Positions 35,149-45,509 of a DNA stretch of 64,000 bases are shown here, piece by piece. The position numbers and the translations under genes are program-made. Under the pieces are notes generated by a model. That model had not been told where the DNA came from, made no database searches, and saw only the letters and a list, made by a program, of their open reading frames with translations. The DNA comes from Pyrenochaeta sp. MPI-SDFR-AT-0127. Taxonomy: Eukaryota > Ascomycota > Dothideomycetes > Pleosporales > Cucurbitariaceae. The DNA lies in the NCBI GenBank assembly GCA_020747015.1, contig JAGTJM010000042.1, positions 206,617 through 270,616 of the forward strand, given 5' to 3'. The first letter of the stretch is position 1; each line of letters starts with the position of its first letter.

Positions 35149-37011
35149 ATGGCCCAAGAAGGGAACGATCTATCGGAGCATGAGAAATGCATATCGCAAG
35201 AGCCCGACAACGAAACAAAGCCAAAGATTCAATGCGCCTCAACGGCAACTCCAGACCCCATAGGAACCAAGTTCTCGCCTTTTGACCTTTCCAAAGCCCC
35301 CACTCTCTCCTGTGGCCTACCATCTGAGCTTTGGGATATTGTACAATCCGCGCCCGCAAAGTTCCCGCCCCAGTACTTCCTCGAAGTCAGCCGCGACCTA
35401 CTCGAAAACCCCAATAAAACAGCTTCTTATCTTGCTCGCGCAGAGCTGTCATATCAGAGTTTTACGGACGCCACGTTTAACCCTGAAGCAAAGACTGCAG
35501 AAGAATTAGCAGGTATCGTGAAGCACCTCAGACCTGAGTGCCGGCCGCAGCTGGTCCAGGGTGGCATAGAAGGGTACGCACTGGAATGGACGGTGGTGCG
35601 AAAGCTGATACCACGAAATCCGAAATTGGACGATGCACTGATGCAAACATGCCATCTCTTCACTTCTCGACAAGAAATCGTCATCACAAGCACGAACGAA
35701 AAGAGTGAAACAGTCAAAGCAGAGCGATACTTGGTTATCTACATACCGCATGCCTCCTCGCCCGAGGAGATACCATTCTACCATCCCAAAGTCCGCAGTC
35801 TAGCAATGCTGTACACCTATCTTCCCGAGTACAACTCATCAACATCAACACTCCCGTCGCCCGGAACGCTGACCATTTACTACTCGCTTTTCCCTTCTCA
35901 TCCACTTGACAACCGACTATCACGAACTGCGCTCAAGCTGCTGGATATCATCCACAAACATTCGCGGGGAAACCATGCTGGATACAAAAAGCGCGTCCAC
36001 CATGACCAAATCATTCCACAGAAGACTTTCCAGGATACATATGCGTACCTTAAGGGTAAGTATGCAAAAGAGCTTATCAACGGATGGGTCGAGCAGACTC
36101 CACCGGAGAAGCATGTGTTTGAAGACCTAGGTATCGCTGCTTTCATTATGGAGTTATGGGTCGACATGTACGGTTCTGAAGTGAATTGCAATGACCGAAG
36201 GACAGACAACTCGACGACAGATGATGATCCCAACGGCAAGGATGTGGAAGAGAAGTGGAAGCGAGCAAGGCAAAACTTCCCTGGCTTTGTAGACATAGGC
36301 TGTGGCAATGGCCTCCTCGTGTACATACTCAACGCTGAAGGATGGCAAGGATGGGGTTTCGATGCTCGCAAACGCAAAACATGGGACACTTTCCCTTCCC
36401 AATACGCCAATAAGCTCAAAGAGCTTCTCTTAGTCCCCAAGATCCTCCAAACTGACGAGGATGCTAGAGATTTCACTCTTGCCAACGCCCCACCATCTCA
36501 TTGCGGCGTCTTTGAGCCTGGGACTTTCATAATTAGCAATCATGCTGACGAACTTACACCCTGGACTCCTCTCCTCGGGTACCTCTCCGCGTCTCCGTTC
36601 ATCGCAATACCATGTTGCTCTCATGATTTCGGTGGAACACGCTTTCGCGCACCTGTACATGCCAACCATCTAACATCAACCCCGAATGAAAAGGAGGTAA
36701 AAGGGAAACAACCCTCTGCGTATGCGGGCTTGTGTTCTTGGGTTTGTCACCTGACGGAGACAGTGGGGTACAAAGTTGAGAAGGAGTTTCTGAGAATTCC
36801 TAGTACGAGGAATATCGCTGTCCTAGGTAGACACAACGACACCTTCAATCAGAGGAGCACTAGGCAAGACAAAGGTCTAGAAGAGAAACTGGACTTTACA
36901 AGCAACCTCGTGGAAAAGGAGATGGGTGGATCAACGACTACTGAGCAGATGTCGAGGACGTGGATGAAGAGTGGGGGAGACTTGATGAAACCTGGAAGAG
37001 GAGGCCATTAA
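35149..37011 (+). CDS. trm44: tRNA (uracil-O2-)-methyltransferase, Trm44 family
   Basis: An intronless frame of 620 codons starts at the ATG at 35149. Trm44 makes 2'-O-methyluridine at position 44 of tRNA-Ser in the cytoplasm. The N-terminal half carries the family's conserved region (RNPKLDDALMQTCHLF, PHASSPEEIPFYHPKV). The AdoMet-binding domain starts about residue 376 with FVDIGCGNGLLVYIL, followed by the strand-2 WGFDARKRKTWD and, later, the P-CCSHDFGG stretch typical of Trm44. The length is normal for filamentous fungi. The C-terminal ~45 residues are charged and contain a region rich in Lys and Gly. The gene converges with the eS10 gene, 262 bp away. Confidence 0.94.
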   Translation: MAQEGNDLSEHEKCISQEPDNETKPKIQCASTATPDPIGTKFSPFDLSKAPTLSCGLPSELWDIVQSAPAKFPPQYFLEVSRDLLENPNKTASYLARAELSYQSFTDATFNPEAKTAEELAGIVKHLRPECRPQLVQGGIEGYALEWTVVRKLIPRNPKLDDALMQTCHLFTSRQEIVITSTNEKSETVKAERYLVIYIPHASSPEEIPFYHPKVRSLAMLYTYLPEYNSSTSTLPSPGTLTIYYSLFPSHPLDNRLSRTALKLLDIIHKHSRGNHAGYKKRVHHDQIIPQKTFQDTYAYLKGKYAKELINGWVEQTPPEKHVFEDLGIAAFIMELWVDMYGSEVNCNDRRTDNSTTDDDPNGKDVEEKWKRARQNFPGFVDIGCGNGLLVYILNAEGWQGWGFDARKRKTWDTFPSQYANKLKELLLVPKILQTDEDARDFTLANAPPSHCGVFEPGTFIISNHADELTPWTPLLGYLSASPFIAIPCCSHDFGGTRFRAPVHANHLTSTPNEKEVKGKQPSAYAGLCSWVCHLTETVGYKVEKEFLRIPSTRNIAVLGRHNDTFNQRSTRQDKGLEEKLDFTSNLVEKEMGGSTTTEQMSRTWMKSGGDLMKPGRGGH

Positions 37012-37273
37012 CGGCGACCGTGCCTTGCACTCACTCAGAATCAAGAGTTTGACAATTCAAATCACCGAAGAACGATCACTGAAGCTTATTGGGTATCATT
37101 GAGAACATTCTCGGCTCAAGTCGCAAGACTGCAACTCAAACGAGTAATACATTCGTAGTATCATCCTTCATTTCGCCATATGCCACCATAACCGATCCCA
37201 TTTTGTGATGCAGTAAAAGTTCGACATGAAGATGAAACCGTATTTGATCGCGAACTCCTCAAAGTACAACCGC

Positions 37274-38060
37274 TTAAGAAGGAGGAGCATCACCGCGTCC
37301 ACGGCCTCGGCCAAAGCCACCACGGAACTCAGGCTTGAACTCGCCAGGCGCACCACCCTCGCCCTTCTCGCCCTGATCACGTCGTCGGTAGCCGTCGCGG
37401 TCACCGCCACGGTCACCGCCACGTCCGCCACGGCCTCCACCGCGCCTCTCACGGTCGTCACCGCCGAGCATGCCTCGGGGAGGAGCAGAGCGCTGTTGCT
37501 TGATGTGCGTTTGGGGCACGATCTCAGCGGGGAGGTGGAGCCATTCGCGGAGGTAGTCGAGACCCTCGGGGGTGAGGGTATAGTAGTAGTATTGCCATGA
37601 GAAGCGGGTCTTGAGATATCCGCGGGAGGTCAAGGACTGGCCTGTTCATGCATTAGACCGGAGAGAAAGCGAAATGGCCGGGACTACTGACAAGCCTTGA
37701 TGACGAAAAGGTTCTTGGTGTCGATATCGCCATGCTTGGGCTGGTTGAAGTCTTTCTTTGCGACGAGAACGCCCTCTGTGGTGACCGTGTGTCAGCCTAT
37801 CCTTATATGCAGCAGAGCCGCGAAAATGTATAATTGTGCCATAGCCATGGCTCGAATGTAGTGAGGGATACTAACCTCGGAAGAGGTACCTGGCAGTCAA
37901 TGTTAGCAAGCATTCAGAGAACTGATAGGAATCAAGTAAAGCTCAAGTCCAAGAAGGGATATTTCATGCGAAACTCCAGAACTTTCTCGCCGTAGCATTG
38001 ACTGTTGTGTGGGTGGACTAACTCGTGAATCGCCTTGCGATCGGCCTTGGGAATAAGCAT
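37274..38060 (-). CDS. rps10: Small-subunit ribosomal protein eS10
   Basis: Four exons (38060-38023, 37889-37876, 37775-37692, 37641-37274) give 167 aa. The start MLIPKADRKAIHEYLFREGVLVAKKDF, read across three exons, is the classic eS10 beginning; SLTSRGYLKTRFSWQYYYY and TPEGLDYLREWLHLP complete the plectin/S10 winged-helix domain. The tail from residue ~105 is Arg/Gly/Asp-rich, as in fungal eS10, and ends GDAPPS. eS10 sits near the mRNA entry and head of the 40S subunit. Exon 2 is only 14 nt long, encoding the core of EYLFRE. The introns are 133, 100 and 50 bp; the third uses a GTCAGT donor inside the Cys codon. The start codon is fixed by homology to the universal MLIPK beginning. The gene is head-to-head with sde2. 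Confidence 0.96.
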
Positions 38061-38366
38061 CTTGACTGTTGCGAGGATCTCGGTGATGCTGCGATTAGTG
38101 GTGGTGGTCGATGAAGAAGTTCGTGATGGACTGCGATTTCGATGGAGGAGTGCGCGGAATGGCGCTAGTAAGCGAGAGCTCAGACCACTTGGTTGCCAAG
38201 TCTTTCTTCTCTCTGCCCAACAGCTCCGTCAACTCATACATTAGGACATTTTTTACACAACGCAAGTTCCTTGTTCATAAACACATCTGTTCACGCCTCT
38301 TCTCATAAAACTTTCTACCTTCAAAAATCCCACGATATCAATTATAGTCGCTGTTGGTCAATCACC
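38061..38366. promoter_or_regulatory. Shared promoter of eS10 and sde2
   Basis: Only 306 bp separate the two divergent start codons, so both promoters and leaders must fit here. The half near sde2 is C/T-rich on the coding strand. I cannot name a binding site. Confidence 0.6.
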
Positions 38367-39185
38367 ATGGAATCCGCCACCCAGTCGCCGGTGACAATCA
38401 TCGTCAACAGCATCAAAGGGCAGAACATCGCCTTCCCAGCGGCCAAGGATGCGACCCTTACCTCACTATATGAAAACCTTTATGACCGCGCACCTTGGAT
38501 CCAGAATTCATCTTATATCCTCACAACCAACTCGCGCCGCGCAGTCAGCCATGGCGCAACGCCAATCTCATCACTTCTCTCATCGCCATCTGACACTTTC
38601 CTTACACTCCGCTTGACAGTACCACTTTGCGGTGGAAAGGGCGGGTTCGGGTCTATTCTGCGTGCTCAAGGTGGCCGCATGTCATCGCGCAAGAAGAAGC
38701 AAGGTGACGCGAACGGATCCTCCCGAAACCTGGACGGACGGCGGCTGCGTACAGTCGCTGAAGCCAAAACACTCGCCGAGTACCTAGCGATCAAGCCTGA
38801 GATGGAGCAGCGCGAGAAGGAAGAGCGCCGCAAGAAGTGGGAAGATATTGTGGCGAGCACAGATAGAAAGCAGGATGAATTGCTGAACAGCAGAGGAACG
38901 GCTCGATTAGATGGCAAGTGGGTGGAAGATAAAGAGGAAGCAGAGAACAAGACACGGGAAGCTATCGAAAAGATGTTAATGGCACAGAGGGAGAGCTCGG
39001 AGGAGGATGACGAGCAGGATGCCAAGCCGGCTGCCTCTGCATCAAAACCCGTCCAGCACCGAGCAATGTTCGGTTGGGACGATGAATGTGACGAATTCAT
39101 GAGTGACAGCGAGGAGGATGAAGTCTCAGAGGAGGATATCAAAGAACCAGAGTTTGAGGGCAAAGGAAAGGCGAAGGCGGCTTGA
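38367..39185 (+). CDS. sde2: Sde2-type ubiquitin-fold protein (splicing/genome stability)
   Basis: The single frame from the ATG at 38367 gives 272 aa. Residues ~9-84 form a ubiquitin-like fold that ends in the processing motif CGGKGGFGS. In Sde2 proteins a deubiquitinase cuts after Gly-Gly, and the freed C-terminal part, starting with Lys, joins the spliceosome and later becomes an N-degron substrate. The conserved LRAQGGRMSS follows at once, then a helical Lys/Glu-rich segment. The tail is acidic, with FGWDDE and a Glu/Asp run, and ends in a short basic stretch. The frame is open upstream, but the ATG at 38367 is in a good context (ATCACCATGG) just before the ubiquitin-like domain. Neighbour eS10 shares its promoter. 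Confidence 0.93.
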   Translation: MESATQSPVTIIVNSIKGQNIAFPAAKDATLTSLYENLYDRAPWIQNSSYILTTNSRRAVSHGATPISSLLSSPSDTFLTLRLTVPLCGGKGGFGSILRAQGGRMSSRKKKQGDANGSSRNLDGRRLRTVAEAKTLAEYLAIKPEMEQREKEERRKKWEDIVASTDRKQDELLNSRGTARLDGKWVEDKEEAENKTREAIEKMLMAQRESSEEDDEQDAKPAASASKPVQHRAMFGWDDECDEFMSDSEEDEVSEEDIKEPEFEGKGKAKAA

Positions 39186-39635
39186 GTGCTGATACACGGC
39201 AGATAGTACTATTCTGGAGCCTTGAATTTTTTTAGCGGCATGGTTAGGCGTACAGGGAATAAATCTTTCATGATGTTTAGATACCCAATTTGACAACAGT
39301 CCCATCCTTCAACAAACAAACAAATACATTCCTGAGTGACAAAGGTCTGGCAACCCTGCACAAGGCCCACGGAGCCATGCGCTAGAGGTGCAGACAATCT
39401 GAAAGAAAGAAGGAATGATTGGAGAGCATCATGCAATACCACATTCAAGCACGTATTTGGCGCGTACAAGCAATGTTCGCCGACGGAGAACCTGCATATC
39501 AAGCGCGGGATGGTCCCCCACTACTGGTTACCCGACCCGCTCCCTGGGCACATGTCATGCCATAGTTGAAGATACCGAGCTGCCCATAGCTTTCTATTTC
39601 ACGCGACTTCCCCCTTCCTTCTGCATACCTGTACA
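39186..39635. other. Intergenic, 0.45 kb
   Basis: This spacer contains the sde2 3' UTR and the promoter of the M20 gene. A short C/T-rich run just before 39636 looks like a leader. Nothing else was seen. Confidence 0.55.
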
Positions 39636-41211
39636 ATGGCTTCACAGGCTAGTAGGTTCATTTCTGCAATTCGCATTGCGAGCAGACGATACCCCGCGCT
39701 GAGAGCTCATAATCATTCAAGAGCTATCCCTATTGCTTGTGAGCAAGCTAGGAGCTTCTCAAATACACCAAGATGGCAGATTAGGACAAAAGAGATGAAC
39801 GATGATTTGTTGAAGGATTTGAAGGTCAATCAAGGGAGGTTGATGGAAGATATCCATCACACGTGTCAGTGGGGAATTGGGGAAAGATGGGGGGAGTGTG
39901 TTAATGTCCTTCTATCATTGAAATCCAGACTTGCTAATATATTATAGCAAGCCCACAGAGACAGGCATGTCCCGTCTTGCGCTCTCAGATGCCGACAAAT
40001 CTGCACGTGACTGGTTTGTTTCCACGACGGAAGCACTAGGGTGCAAAGTAACCATTGATTCAATGGGAAATACCTTCGCTGTCCGCCCCGGTCTAAGGAA
40101 CGACAAACCGCCAACTTTCGTAGGAAGCCATTTAGACACGCAGCCCACTGGTGGCCGATACGATGGCATACTGGGAGTTACTGCAGGTGTCGAGATGCTA
40201 AGAGTTCTGGCAGACAACTGGACCGAAACTGAGTATCCTGTCGGTGTAGTGAATTGGACGAACGAAGAAGGTGCCCGCTTTCCCAAATCTATGGTATCCT
40301 CAGGCGTCTGGGCGGGCGCAATCCCTTTAGAGGATGCGCACAACCTGCGTGAGATCCATCCTGGAACGGCGACCATGGCTTCCGAGTTGAAGCGTATCGG
40401 GTACCTGGGAAGTACTCCAGCGAGCTATGAAGCAATACCCATGGCTGCCCATTTTGAACTGCATATAGAGCAGGGGCCTTTACTAGAGATAGCCAACAAG
40501 AAGATCGGCGTTGTGACAGGTGTGCAGGCATACAAGTGGTTTACTGTCAACGTCAAAGGACGAGACACGCATACGGGTACCACGGATTTGAAGTCCCGTG
40601 CCGATGCTCTCCTAACAGCGTCCAAAATGATCTTACACTCGCATCGTCTAGCAACTGCGAACTCTGCCTTAGCATCAACCGGCATCTTGAACTTGAGGCC
40701 TGGATCTACAAACACCGTACCAGGCGATGTGACTTTTAGTCTGGACATCCGAGCACCTAAGGATACCACTGTTGCAACTATGAAAGAGTTGGTTCTTCGC
40801 GATTTTCCGCGCATAGCGGCAGGCGAAGACGTGGACGGCTCGAACTACGGCTGCACCTCTGGCCTTCCCTTGACCGTTGAAATCGTGGAGGACTTCAGTA
40901 GCGCAGCAACGACTTTCCACAGCGACTGCATATCAGCCGTCCGACAATCCGCTACGTCCATCGTCGGTCCCCACTCAATCATGGAGATGACATCTGGCGC
41001 AGGCCACGACTCTGTCTACGCTTCTAAACGCTGCCCCACGAGCATGATCTTCGTGCCCTGCAGGGAAGGCGTGAGTCATAATCCAAGGGAGTTTTGTAAA
41101 GAGGATGACTGCGCGTTGGGCGCGCAGGTACTGCTGCAAAGTGTTGTGAGGTTTGATCGTTTGAGGGACGAGAGGCGGGTGAGCTGGAAGCAGGAACCGT
41201 ACACACTGTAG
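39636..41211 (+). CDS. M20 amidohydrolase (beta-ureidopropionase/N-carbamoyl-amino-acid hydrolase type), probable mitochondrial
   Basis: Two exons (39636-39895 and 39948-41211, 52-bp intron) give 507 aa. The catalytic domain has the dinuclear metal site of the M20 Zn family: His148 in GSHLDTQPTGG, Asp159 in RYDGILG and the pair Glu193-Glu194 in NEEGARF, with the dimerisation lid typical of N-carbamoyl-L-amino-acid hydrolases and allantoate amidohydrolases. The reaction is hydrolysis of an N-carbamoyl or ureido group, releasing CO2 and ammonia. The first ~50 residues are rich in Arg, Ser and Ala with almost no acidic residues and end near RSFSNTPRW, a layout typical of a mitochondrial presequence. 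Known fungal relatives work in pyrimidine or purine-ureide breakdown. The donor GTGTGT at 39896 was chosen because it alone keeps the conserved WG..PTETGM frame. Confidence 0.93.
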
Positions 41212-41308
41212 CTTCTCATTCGATTTGGCAATGGCTCGGTTTCGAATATCAGAGTTTCCAATTTGATGAAAAACCCTTATAGCGCGTGTCAGATCTCAGA
41301 ATAAACAA

Positions 41309-43248
41309 TTAGATCAAGGTCAATGTGTCTGCTTCGTCCTCTTCCCAAAAAACGCCTTCGCCTCGCATAACACCTTTTACGAAGGTGTCCCCAAGAATCT
41401 GCCAATTACTCGTTCCCTCTACTTTTCGAAGGACACAAGGAACGCTCAGGCCGTGTAAGATAGCAATTGCATCTCCTTCTCTTACCGCATCTCGTACAAG
41501 TGCAAATCGACCACTCTGGAGAATCACTAAATTCCTCTTCATGATGTCCGGGCCGTATGATATAATTCCGCTAGGATTAAAGTCCTCCGAGTAATCCAAG
41601 TTTGAGGGATTACCTTCTTCCACAGGCGAAAAATATGTCAAGATCATCTTGTATACATCGTCCACAGACTCGCTGCTGGAGACAAGTGGGGCGGTACCTG
41701 TAAAATCGTGACATAACATGGTGTCGATAACATCCTTGATGAATTGGATCGGCCACATTTCTCCACCTCCTGCTTGATACGGCTGGTCATGTTCTCCTCT
41801 CGTTGTGGCGTAGCGATGATGCACATGAGGCCAACTCATGCTACATAATTCTCGAATATTCAAAAAATGTACTGGGTCCATCAAAAATGCAGGTACATCC
41901 TCCGACATTTCCTTTACAACTGTTGCAACAGTGTCTACAACTTTTCCGCGTACATCTAGATGCTCTTGATCATGGGGTGGTGATGACAAATGTACACGAC
42001 CACAAGATGCTGTATACACACTCTCCTGAATCCAGACATCTCCAAGGCCAAAACTTGGAGCATTATGCCACTGCGGGAACCACCTGGGATACTCTTCGTC
42101 ATTGAAAGCATGAGACGAGTAGAAGGTAAGAAGGTGCAAGCTCTTGTATTTGTCAATAATGATTCGTGCCGAATCCCTAAACACGTTGATGGCTGGTTGG
42201 CCGTAATCTGCAAATGTGGTGGGAAATATGTCGCCCGCGCATCCGAGAAGGCCGAGAACCGTGTCTCTTGGATCTCGACACTGCTGATAAATCGCGATTT
42301 GAGGCAGCCGTCGTTCAAGATTAATGTGTCCATCTGTAATCATCTCCTCTCTGCATCCGCTCACGATTTCCATAACCAGTAAATCAATCGATTCGATGAA
42401 AGCCAACAGACTGGGATTATCATTGGCAGTATCCATCGTTTCATGGGCTTGATTCATAAGGCTCTGCCAGGACTGGGTTCGGGGCCCAACCAAAACAATA
42501 ATTTCTTTCGCAAGAACAACCTCCTGTAATACCCATAGACGACTAAACCACGGCCTCGCAAAGACAGAGCTATTTAGGATCCATTCTAGTAATACGTGGT
42601 CGTCAATACCGGTTTCTGGCCCTGGATATGCTGGAAGGTCCTCGTTTTCGGGATTGAAGCTTGACTCTTGCCCTAGCCATAGGAGGACTCGAGCCGCATT
42701 TTTGTAAATAGCGGCCATATGCGCGACTTGGGTGTTGCGCTCCGATGTATCATCCTGATTAATGCAAATCTGGTCTACCCACAAGAAGGCCGGTCTTTGC
42801 AAGCTTTCGGACTGAAGGATGCTATGCAGGCAAGTCGCGAGATCTTCGGTTATACGATACACACGTTCAGATCCATATGGCTCTGTAAGCAGCACTCCAG
42901 TGCAAAGGCGCATATCTCCCCAACAGTAGGATAATGCGTCATACTCCGGCGCAGCGTTTACTGGCATTGTAACGAGCTCGAGACCGCGCAGTACGTTATT
43001 AACAAATTCAGCATTCTGTATCTTTAAAAGTCGAACGCAGCCCTGTGGGATGGGATCGTGCTGTAAAATCTGAATACCTTTGCTTCCTAGCAGATGAGTC
43101 AGTTTACATCTTTTTTGTTTGACTGATCGAGGGAGAAAGACTTCTGAAATCGTTCAGCCTGCTTCGAACCGAGAGTTTCCATGGAGCAAAAAACCGGCCA
43201 AACTTGCGCGGAGGTTCGGTAGCGGAAGTCTTCAGTGATCGAGCCCAT
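41309..43248 (-). CDS. HET-domain protein (heterokaryon incompatibility type)
   Basis: The C-terminal exon 43042-41309 carries a clear HET domain: YDALSYCWGD, FLWVDQICINQ, DTSERNTQVAHMAAIYKNA, LLWLGQ and RPWFSRLWVLQEV. The remaining ~370 residues are helical with no NACHT, ankyrin or WD repeats, so this is a HET-only architecture. HET domains trigger cell death when different fungal individuals fuse. My best 5' model is an exon 43248-43108 (MGSITEDFRYRTSAQ..), a 65-bp intron with a GTAAAC donor and a CCCACAG acceptor, giving 624 aa. The alternative is a 108-codon frame at 43430-43104 in another frame, which also looks protein-like and overlaps that exon. The 3' end is only 97 bp from the convergent M20 gene. 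A second minus-strand gene starts 449 bp upstream. Confidence 0.88.
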
Positions 43249-43696
43249 GGTGGTTGTTCCACGGATGTAGGTTCTTTACTTGGCAGATCTGGATATTGGG
43301 ACCATTCTTTCCATTTCCCATCCAAAGTAAGCTCGGGAAAATGAGGATAACGAGCTGGCTTAGCAGCCGCTTTGAGGGTTGCGTCCCAAGCCTCAATGCT
43401 TTCCGTAGACAACGACTGTGGATTGATCATGTTTGACGGCGCTTTCTAGGCAGCGAATCATCGGTCCATTAGCAGCAAGTATGCTGATGAGGCTAGGGAA
43501 TGTGGTAATGGGCAACAATCTCCTTATATGTTTTGGCACTGAGGCGCAGTAGAGTGGCTGTTCTTGGCAACGAGTTGATTGGGGGCCAAAACTTTGAGGC
43601 AACCAGCCTCAAGAACTTGTTTGAACGAATTTGCGCGGCAAAACTGTACAAACTCTCCAGATATCATAATTAAATCTGAGAAAACAACGCGGATGT
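43249..43696. other. Region between the HET gene and the deoxyribosyltransferase-like gene
   Basis: This 448-bp stretch probably holds the HET promoter and leader. Part of it (43249-43430) is covered on the minus strand by an open frame with an ATG at 43430 (MINPQSLSTESIEAWD..), whose Pro/Trp-rich sequence looks real. It may be the true first exon of the HET gene or a short upstream frame. Confidence 0.45.
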
Positions 43697-44212
43697 TCAT
43701 TCGGTCTCAAGCTTTCTGTTATCGTTCAACTTCTCCACTAGCCTCAGCCTAACCTTTTCCTTTAATTCATCGAGCGTACCCAATAACTCAATCCCGTATC
43801 TCAAACATACTATCTGCACATTTCCTCTCTTATAAAAGCCTTCAGGGCAACAAACAATTGCCTTGCCTGTTCCTGCGTACATACCCAGCTCGAGAAGCGC
43901 AATTGGAGTTAACGCGCCAGGGGCAAAGTAGAAGACGATGACATCAGCAATTTGCGCATAGTCCATCTCCCACTCCGTCTGCTCTTTGAACTTAGGGAAG
44001 GCGATATCCTCGACCCAGCTGCTGTCCCAGTCATCGCGGCGAGGATCGAGGATGGTGACGGGAATGTCGGACAGCGATGTTGCGAGGCTGGACTGCCAGT
44101 CTTTGGTGGGGTCAGATAGGATGGCTCCGTAGAAAATTACAGATGGCCTATCGACTTTTGGTCTGACAGGAGGTTTGTGAACAATAGCTTTTGACGATAT
44201 AGAATTACACAT
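43697..44212 (-). CDS. Nucleoside 2-deoxyribosyltransferase-like protein
   Basis: This intronless frame of 171 codons starts at the ATG at 44212. It matches the fungal/bacterial nucleoside 2-deoxyribosyltransferase-like family: strand 1 VIFYGAI with DPTKDWQSSL, then LDPRRDDWDSSW, WEMDYAQIADVIVFYFAPGA, and LLELGMYAG carrying the Glu expected to be the catalytic nucleophile. It has the expected family size. Enzymes of this fold cleave or exchange the N-glycosidic bond of deoxynucleosides; the fold is also related to TIR-like NAD hydrolases. There is no signal peptide or membrane segment. The gene lies on the same strand as and 449 bp upstream of the HET gene, suggesting a possible pair. The compact, intron-free frame could reflect horizontal transfer, though this is only suggestive. 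Confidence 0.88.
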   Translation of the reverse strand: MCNSISSKAIVHKPPVRPKVDRPSVIFYGAILSDPTKDWQSSLATSLSDIPVTILDPRRDDWDSSWVEDIAFPKFKEQTEWEMDYAQIADVIVFYFAPGALTPIALLELGMYAGTGKAIVCCPEGFYKRGNVQIVCLRYGIELLGTLDELKEKVRLRLVEKLNDNRKLETE

Positions 44213-45509
44213 GTCTGGTATGGTGACTGACGGTTGTCACCTAGTGTGACAGGTGGAAAGGCTGACCTTATTTTGGCATGCGCACTAGCTGGGATTCAGC
44301 CTCCCCGATGACCATCATCCGCGGCTGAGCTCTCACCGCTCTAGCCACCGCCACATGTAGCTATCTTCCAAACATCTTAGTCTAGTGAATGCATGTCCCT
44401 GGTACCGGGTAGCCTCTTTGAAGAAATGGACTATAAACCGCCAGGACGACATTTTCACGCAGTCATTTGCACCTCAAACTCTCCTCAACCTATTCTTGAC
44501 TTTTCCTGTGGTCACTAAACCTAAGTGGCTGTATGATGTATGGTCTTTGATTAACAAGGCCTCAACAGGGCCTTGATTAAGAACACCAAACCCGCTTACC
44601 ACCTCCCAACCATCACTTTCGCAGGTTGGCGTCGTCTGTAACCGTTAGAAGTTGTGGGCTGCTACTGAATACCCAGGCTTGCCTCGAAACCTTACTTTAT
44701 CTACCAAGACTCCTCACGATTGGAAAGGCATCTTTCATGATTAGAGCGATACATTTGGCCATTTCCTCCGAATTGACATGTGAGTATTCTTTCTTCACAC
44801 TACAACAATATGCAGTGGAAAACAGTGAGCATGTGAGAGACGGAAAAAATCGTACATAGTTACAAAACCGTCTTGAAAAGTGTTAACAGGACAGTATGCA
44901 GTTGACGTGGTGTTCATAAGCAAAGTTTACCGTAGGCTTCCCAAGCCATTTTGGGCTCTGCAGCATATGGTCTGAGTCTTTCTTTCGGCCACGAAAGCCC
45001 TCTTGGATCCTATAGGCTGGTACACAAAGCTCAGGATTTTCTATGTCGACCATGACTTAAAGCCAAGAAACATCTTCATCATTTCCCTCGATGACTGAAT
45101 GACTAGCCGTTTTTTGAATACTGGTCATCCCAAACCGTTCCCGACATCACCAGGGGCGAGCACAGAGCTAGCGTGGAACTCTTGACTATGTACCACCACT
45201 AAGAGGAGCAAAGGCTACTGTCCTTCATTTTGGCAATACTCCAAATTAAAGCCCTGGGGTAACTCTTCGGGCACAGTAGCGGGTGTATTCAGCCAATTCA
45301 TACGCACTAGCTTACGACTTCTACTCAATATATCTGGCATGACGCTATTCTTAACAAGGATAGCGTATATGCAATAAATCACCACTCCCAACCTGCAGTG
45401 CTTGGTTTCGAAGGCGACACGATTCTATTGAGCCACAGCATATCAATAGATTTTCTCTTGGTAGATCTATTACTTAGAGCACACTGATATAATCTGTCTG
45501 GCTTTTCCA
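44213..45509. other. Intergenic, 1.3 kb
   Basis: This divergent spacer lies between the deoxyribosyltransferase-like gene (minus) and the APH-fold gene (plus). It should carry both promoters. A short inverted repeat around 44235-44251 (TGTCAC..GTGTGACA) is the only structure noticed. There is no convincing gene. Confidence 0.5.

Noticed and set aside
44235..44251. Short inverted repeat TGTCAC..GTGTGACA
   Set aside because: Arms are only 5-6 bp and imperfect; expected by chance in this length, although the TGTCAC arm resembles the longer repeat at 50444.
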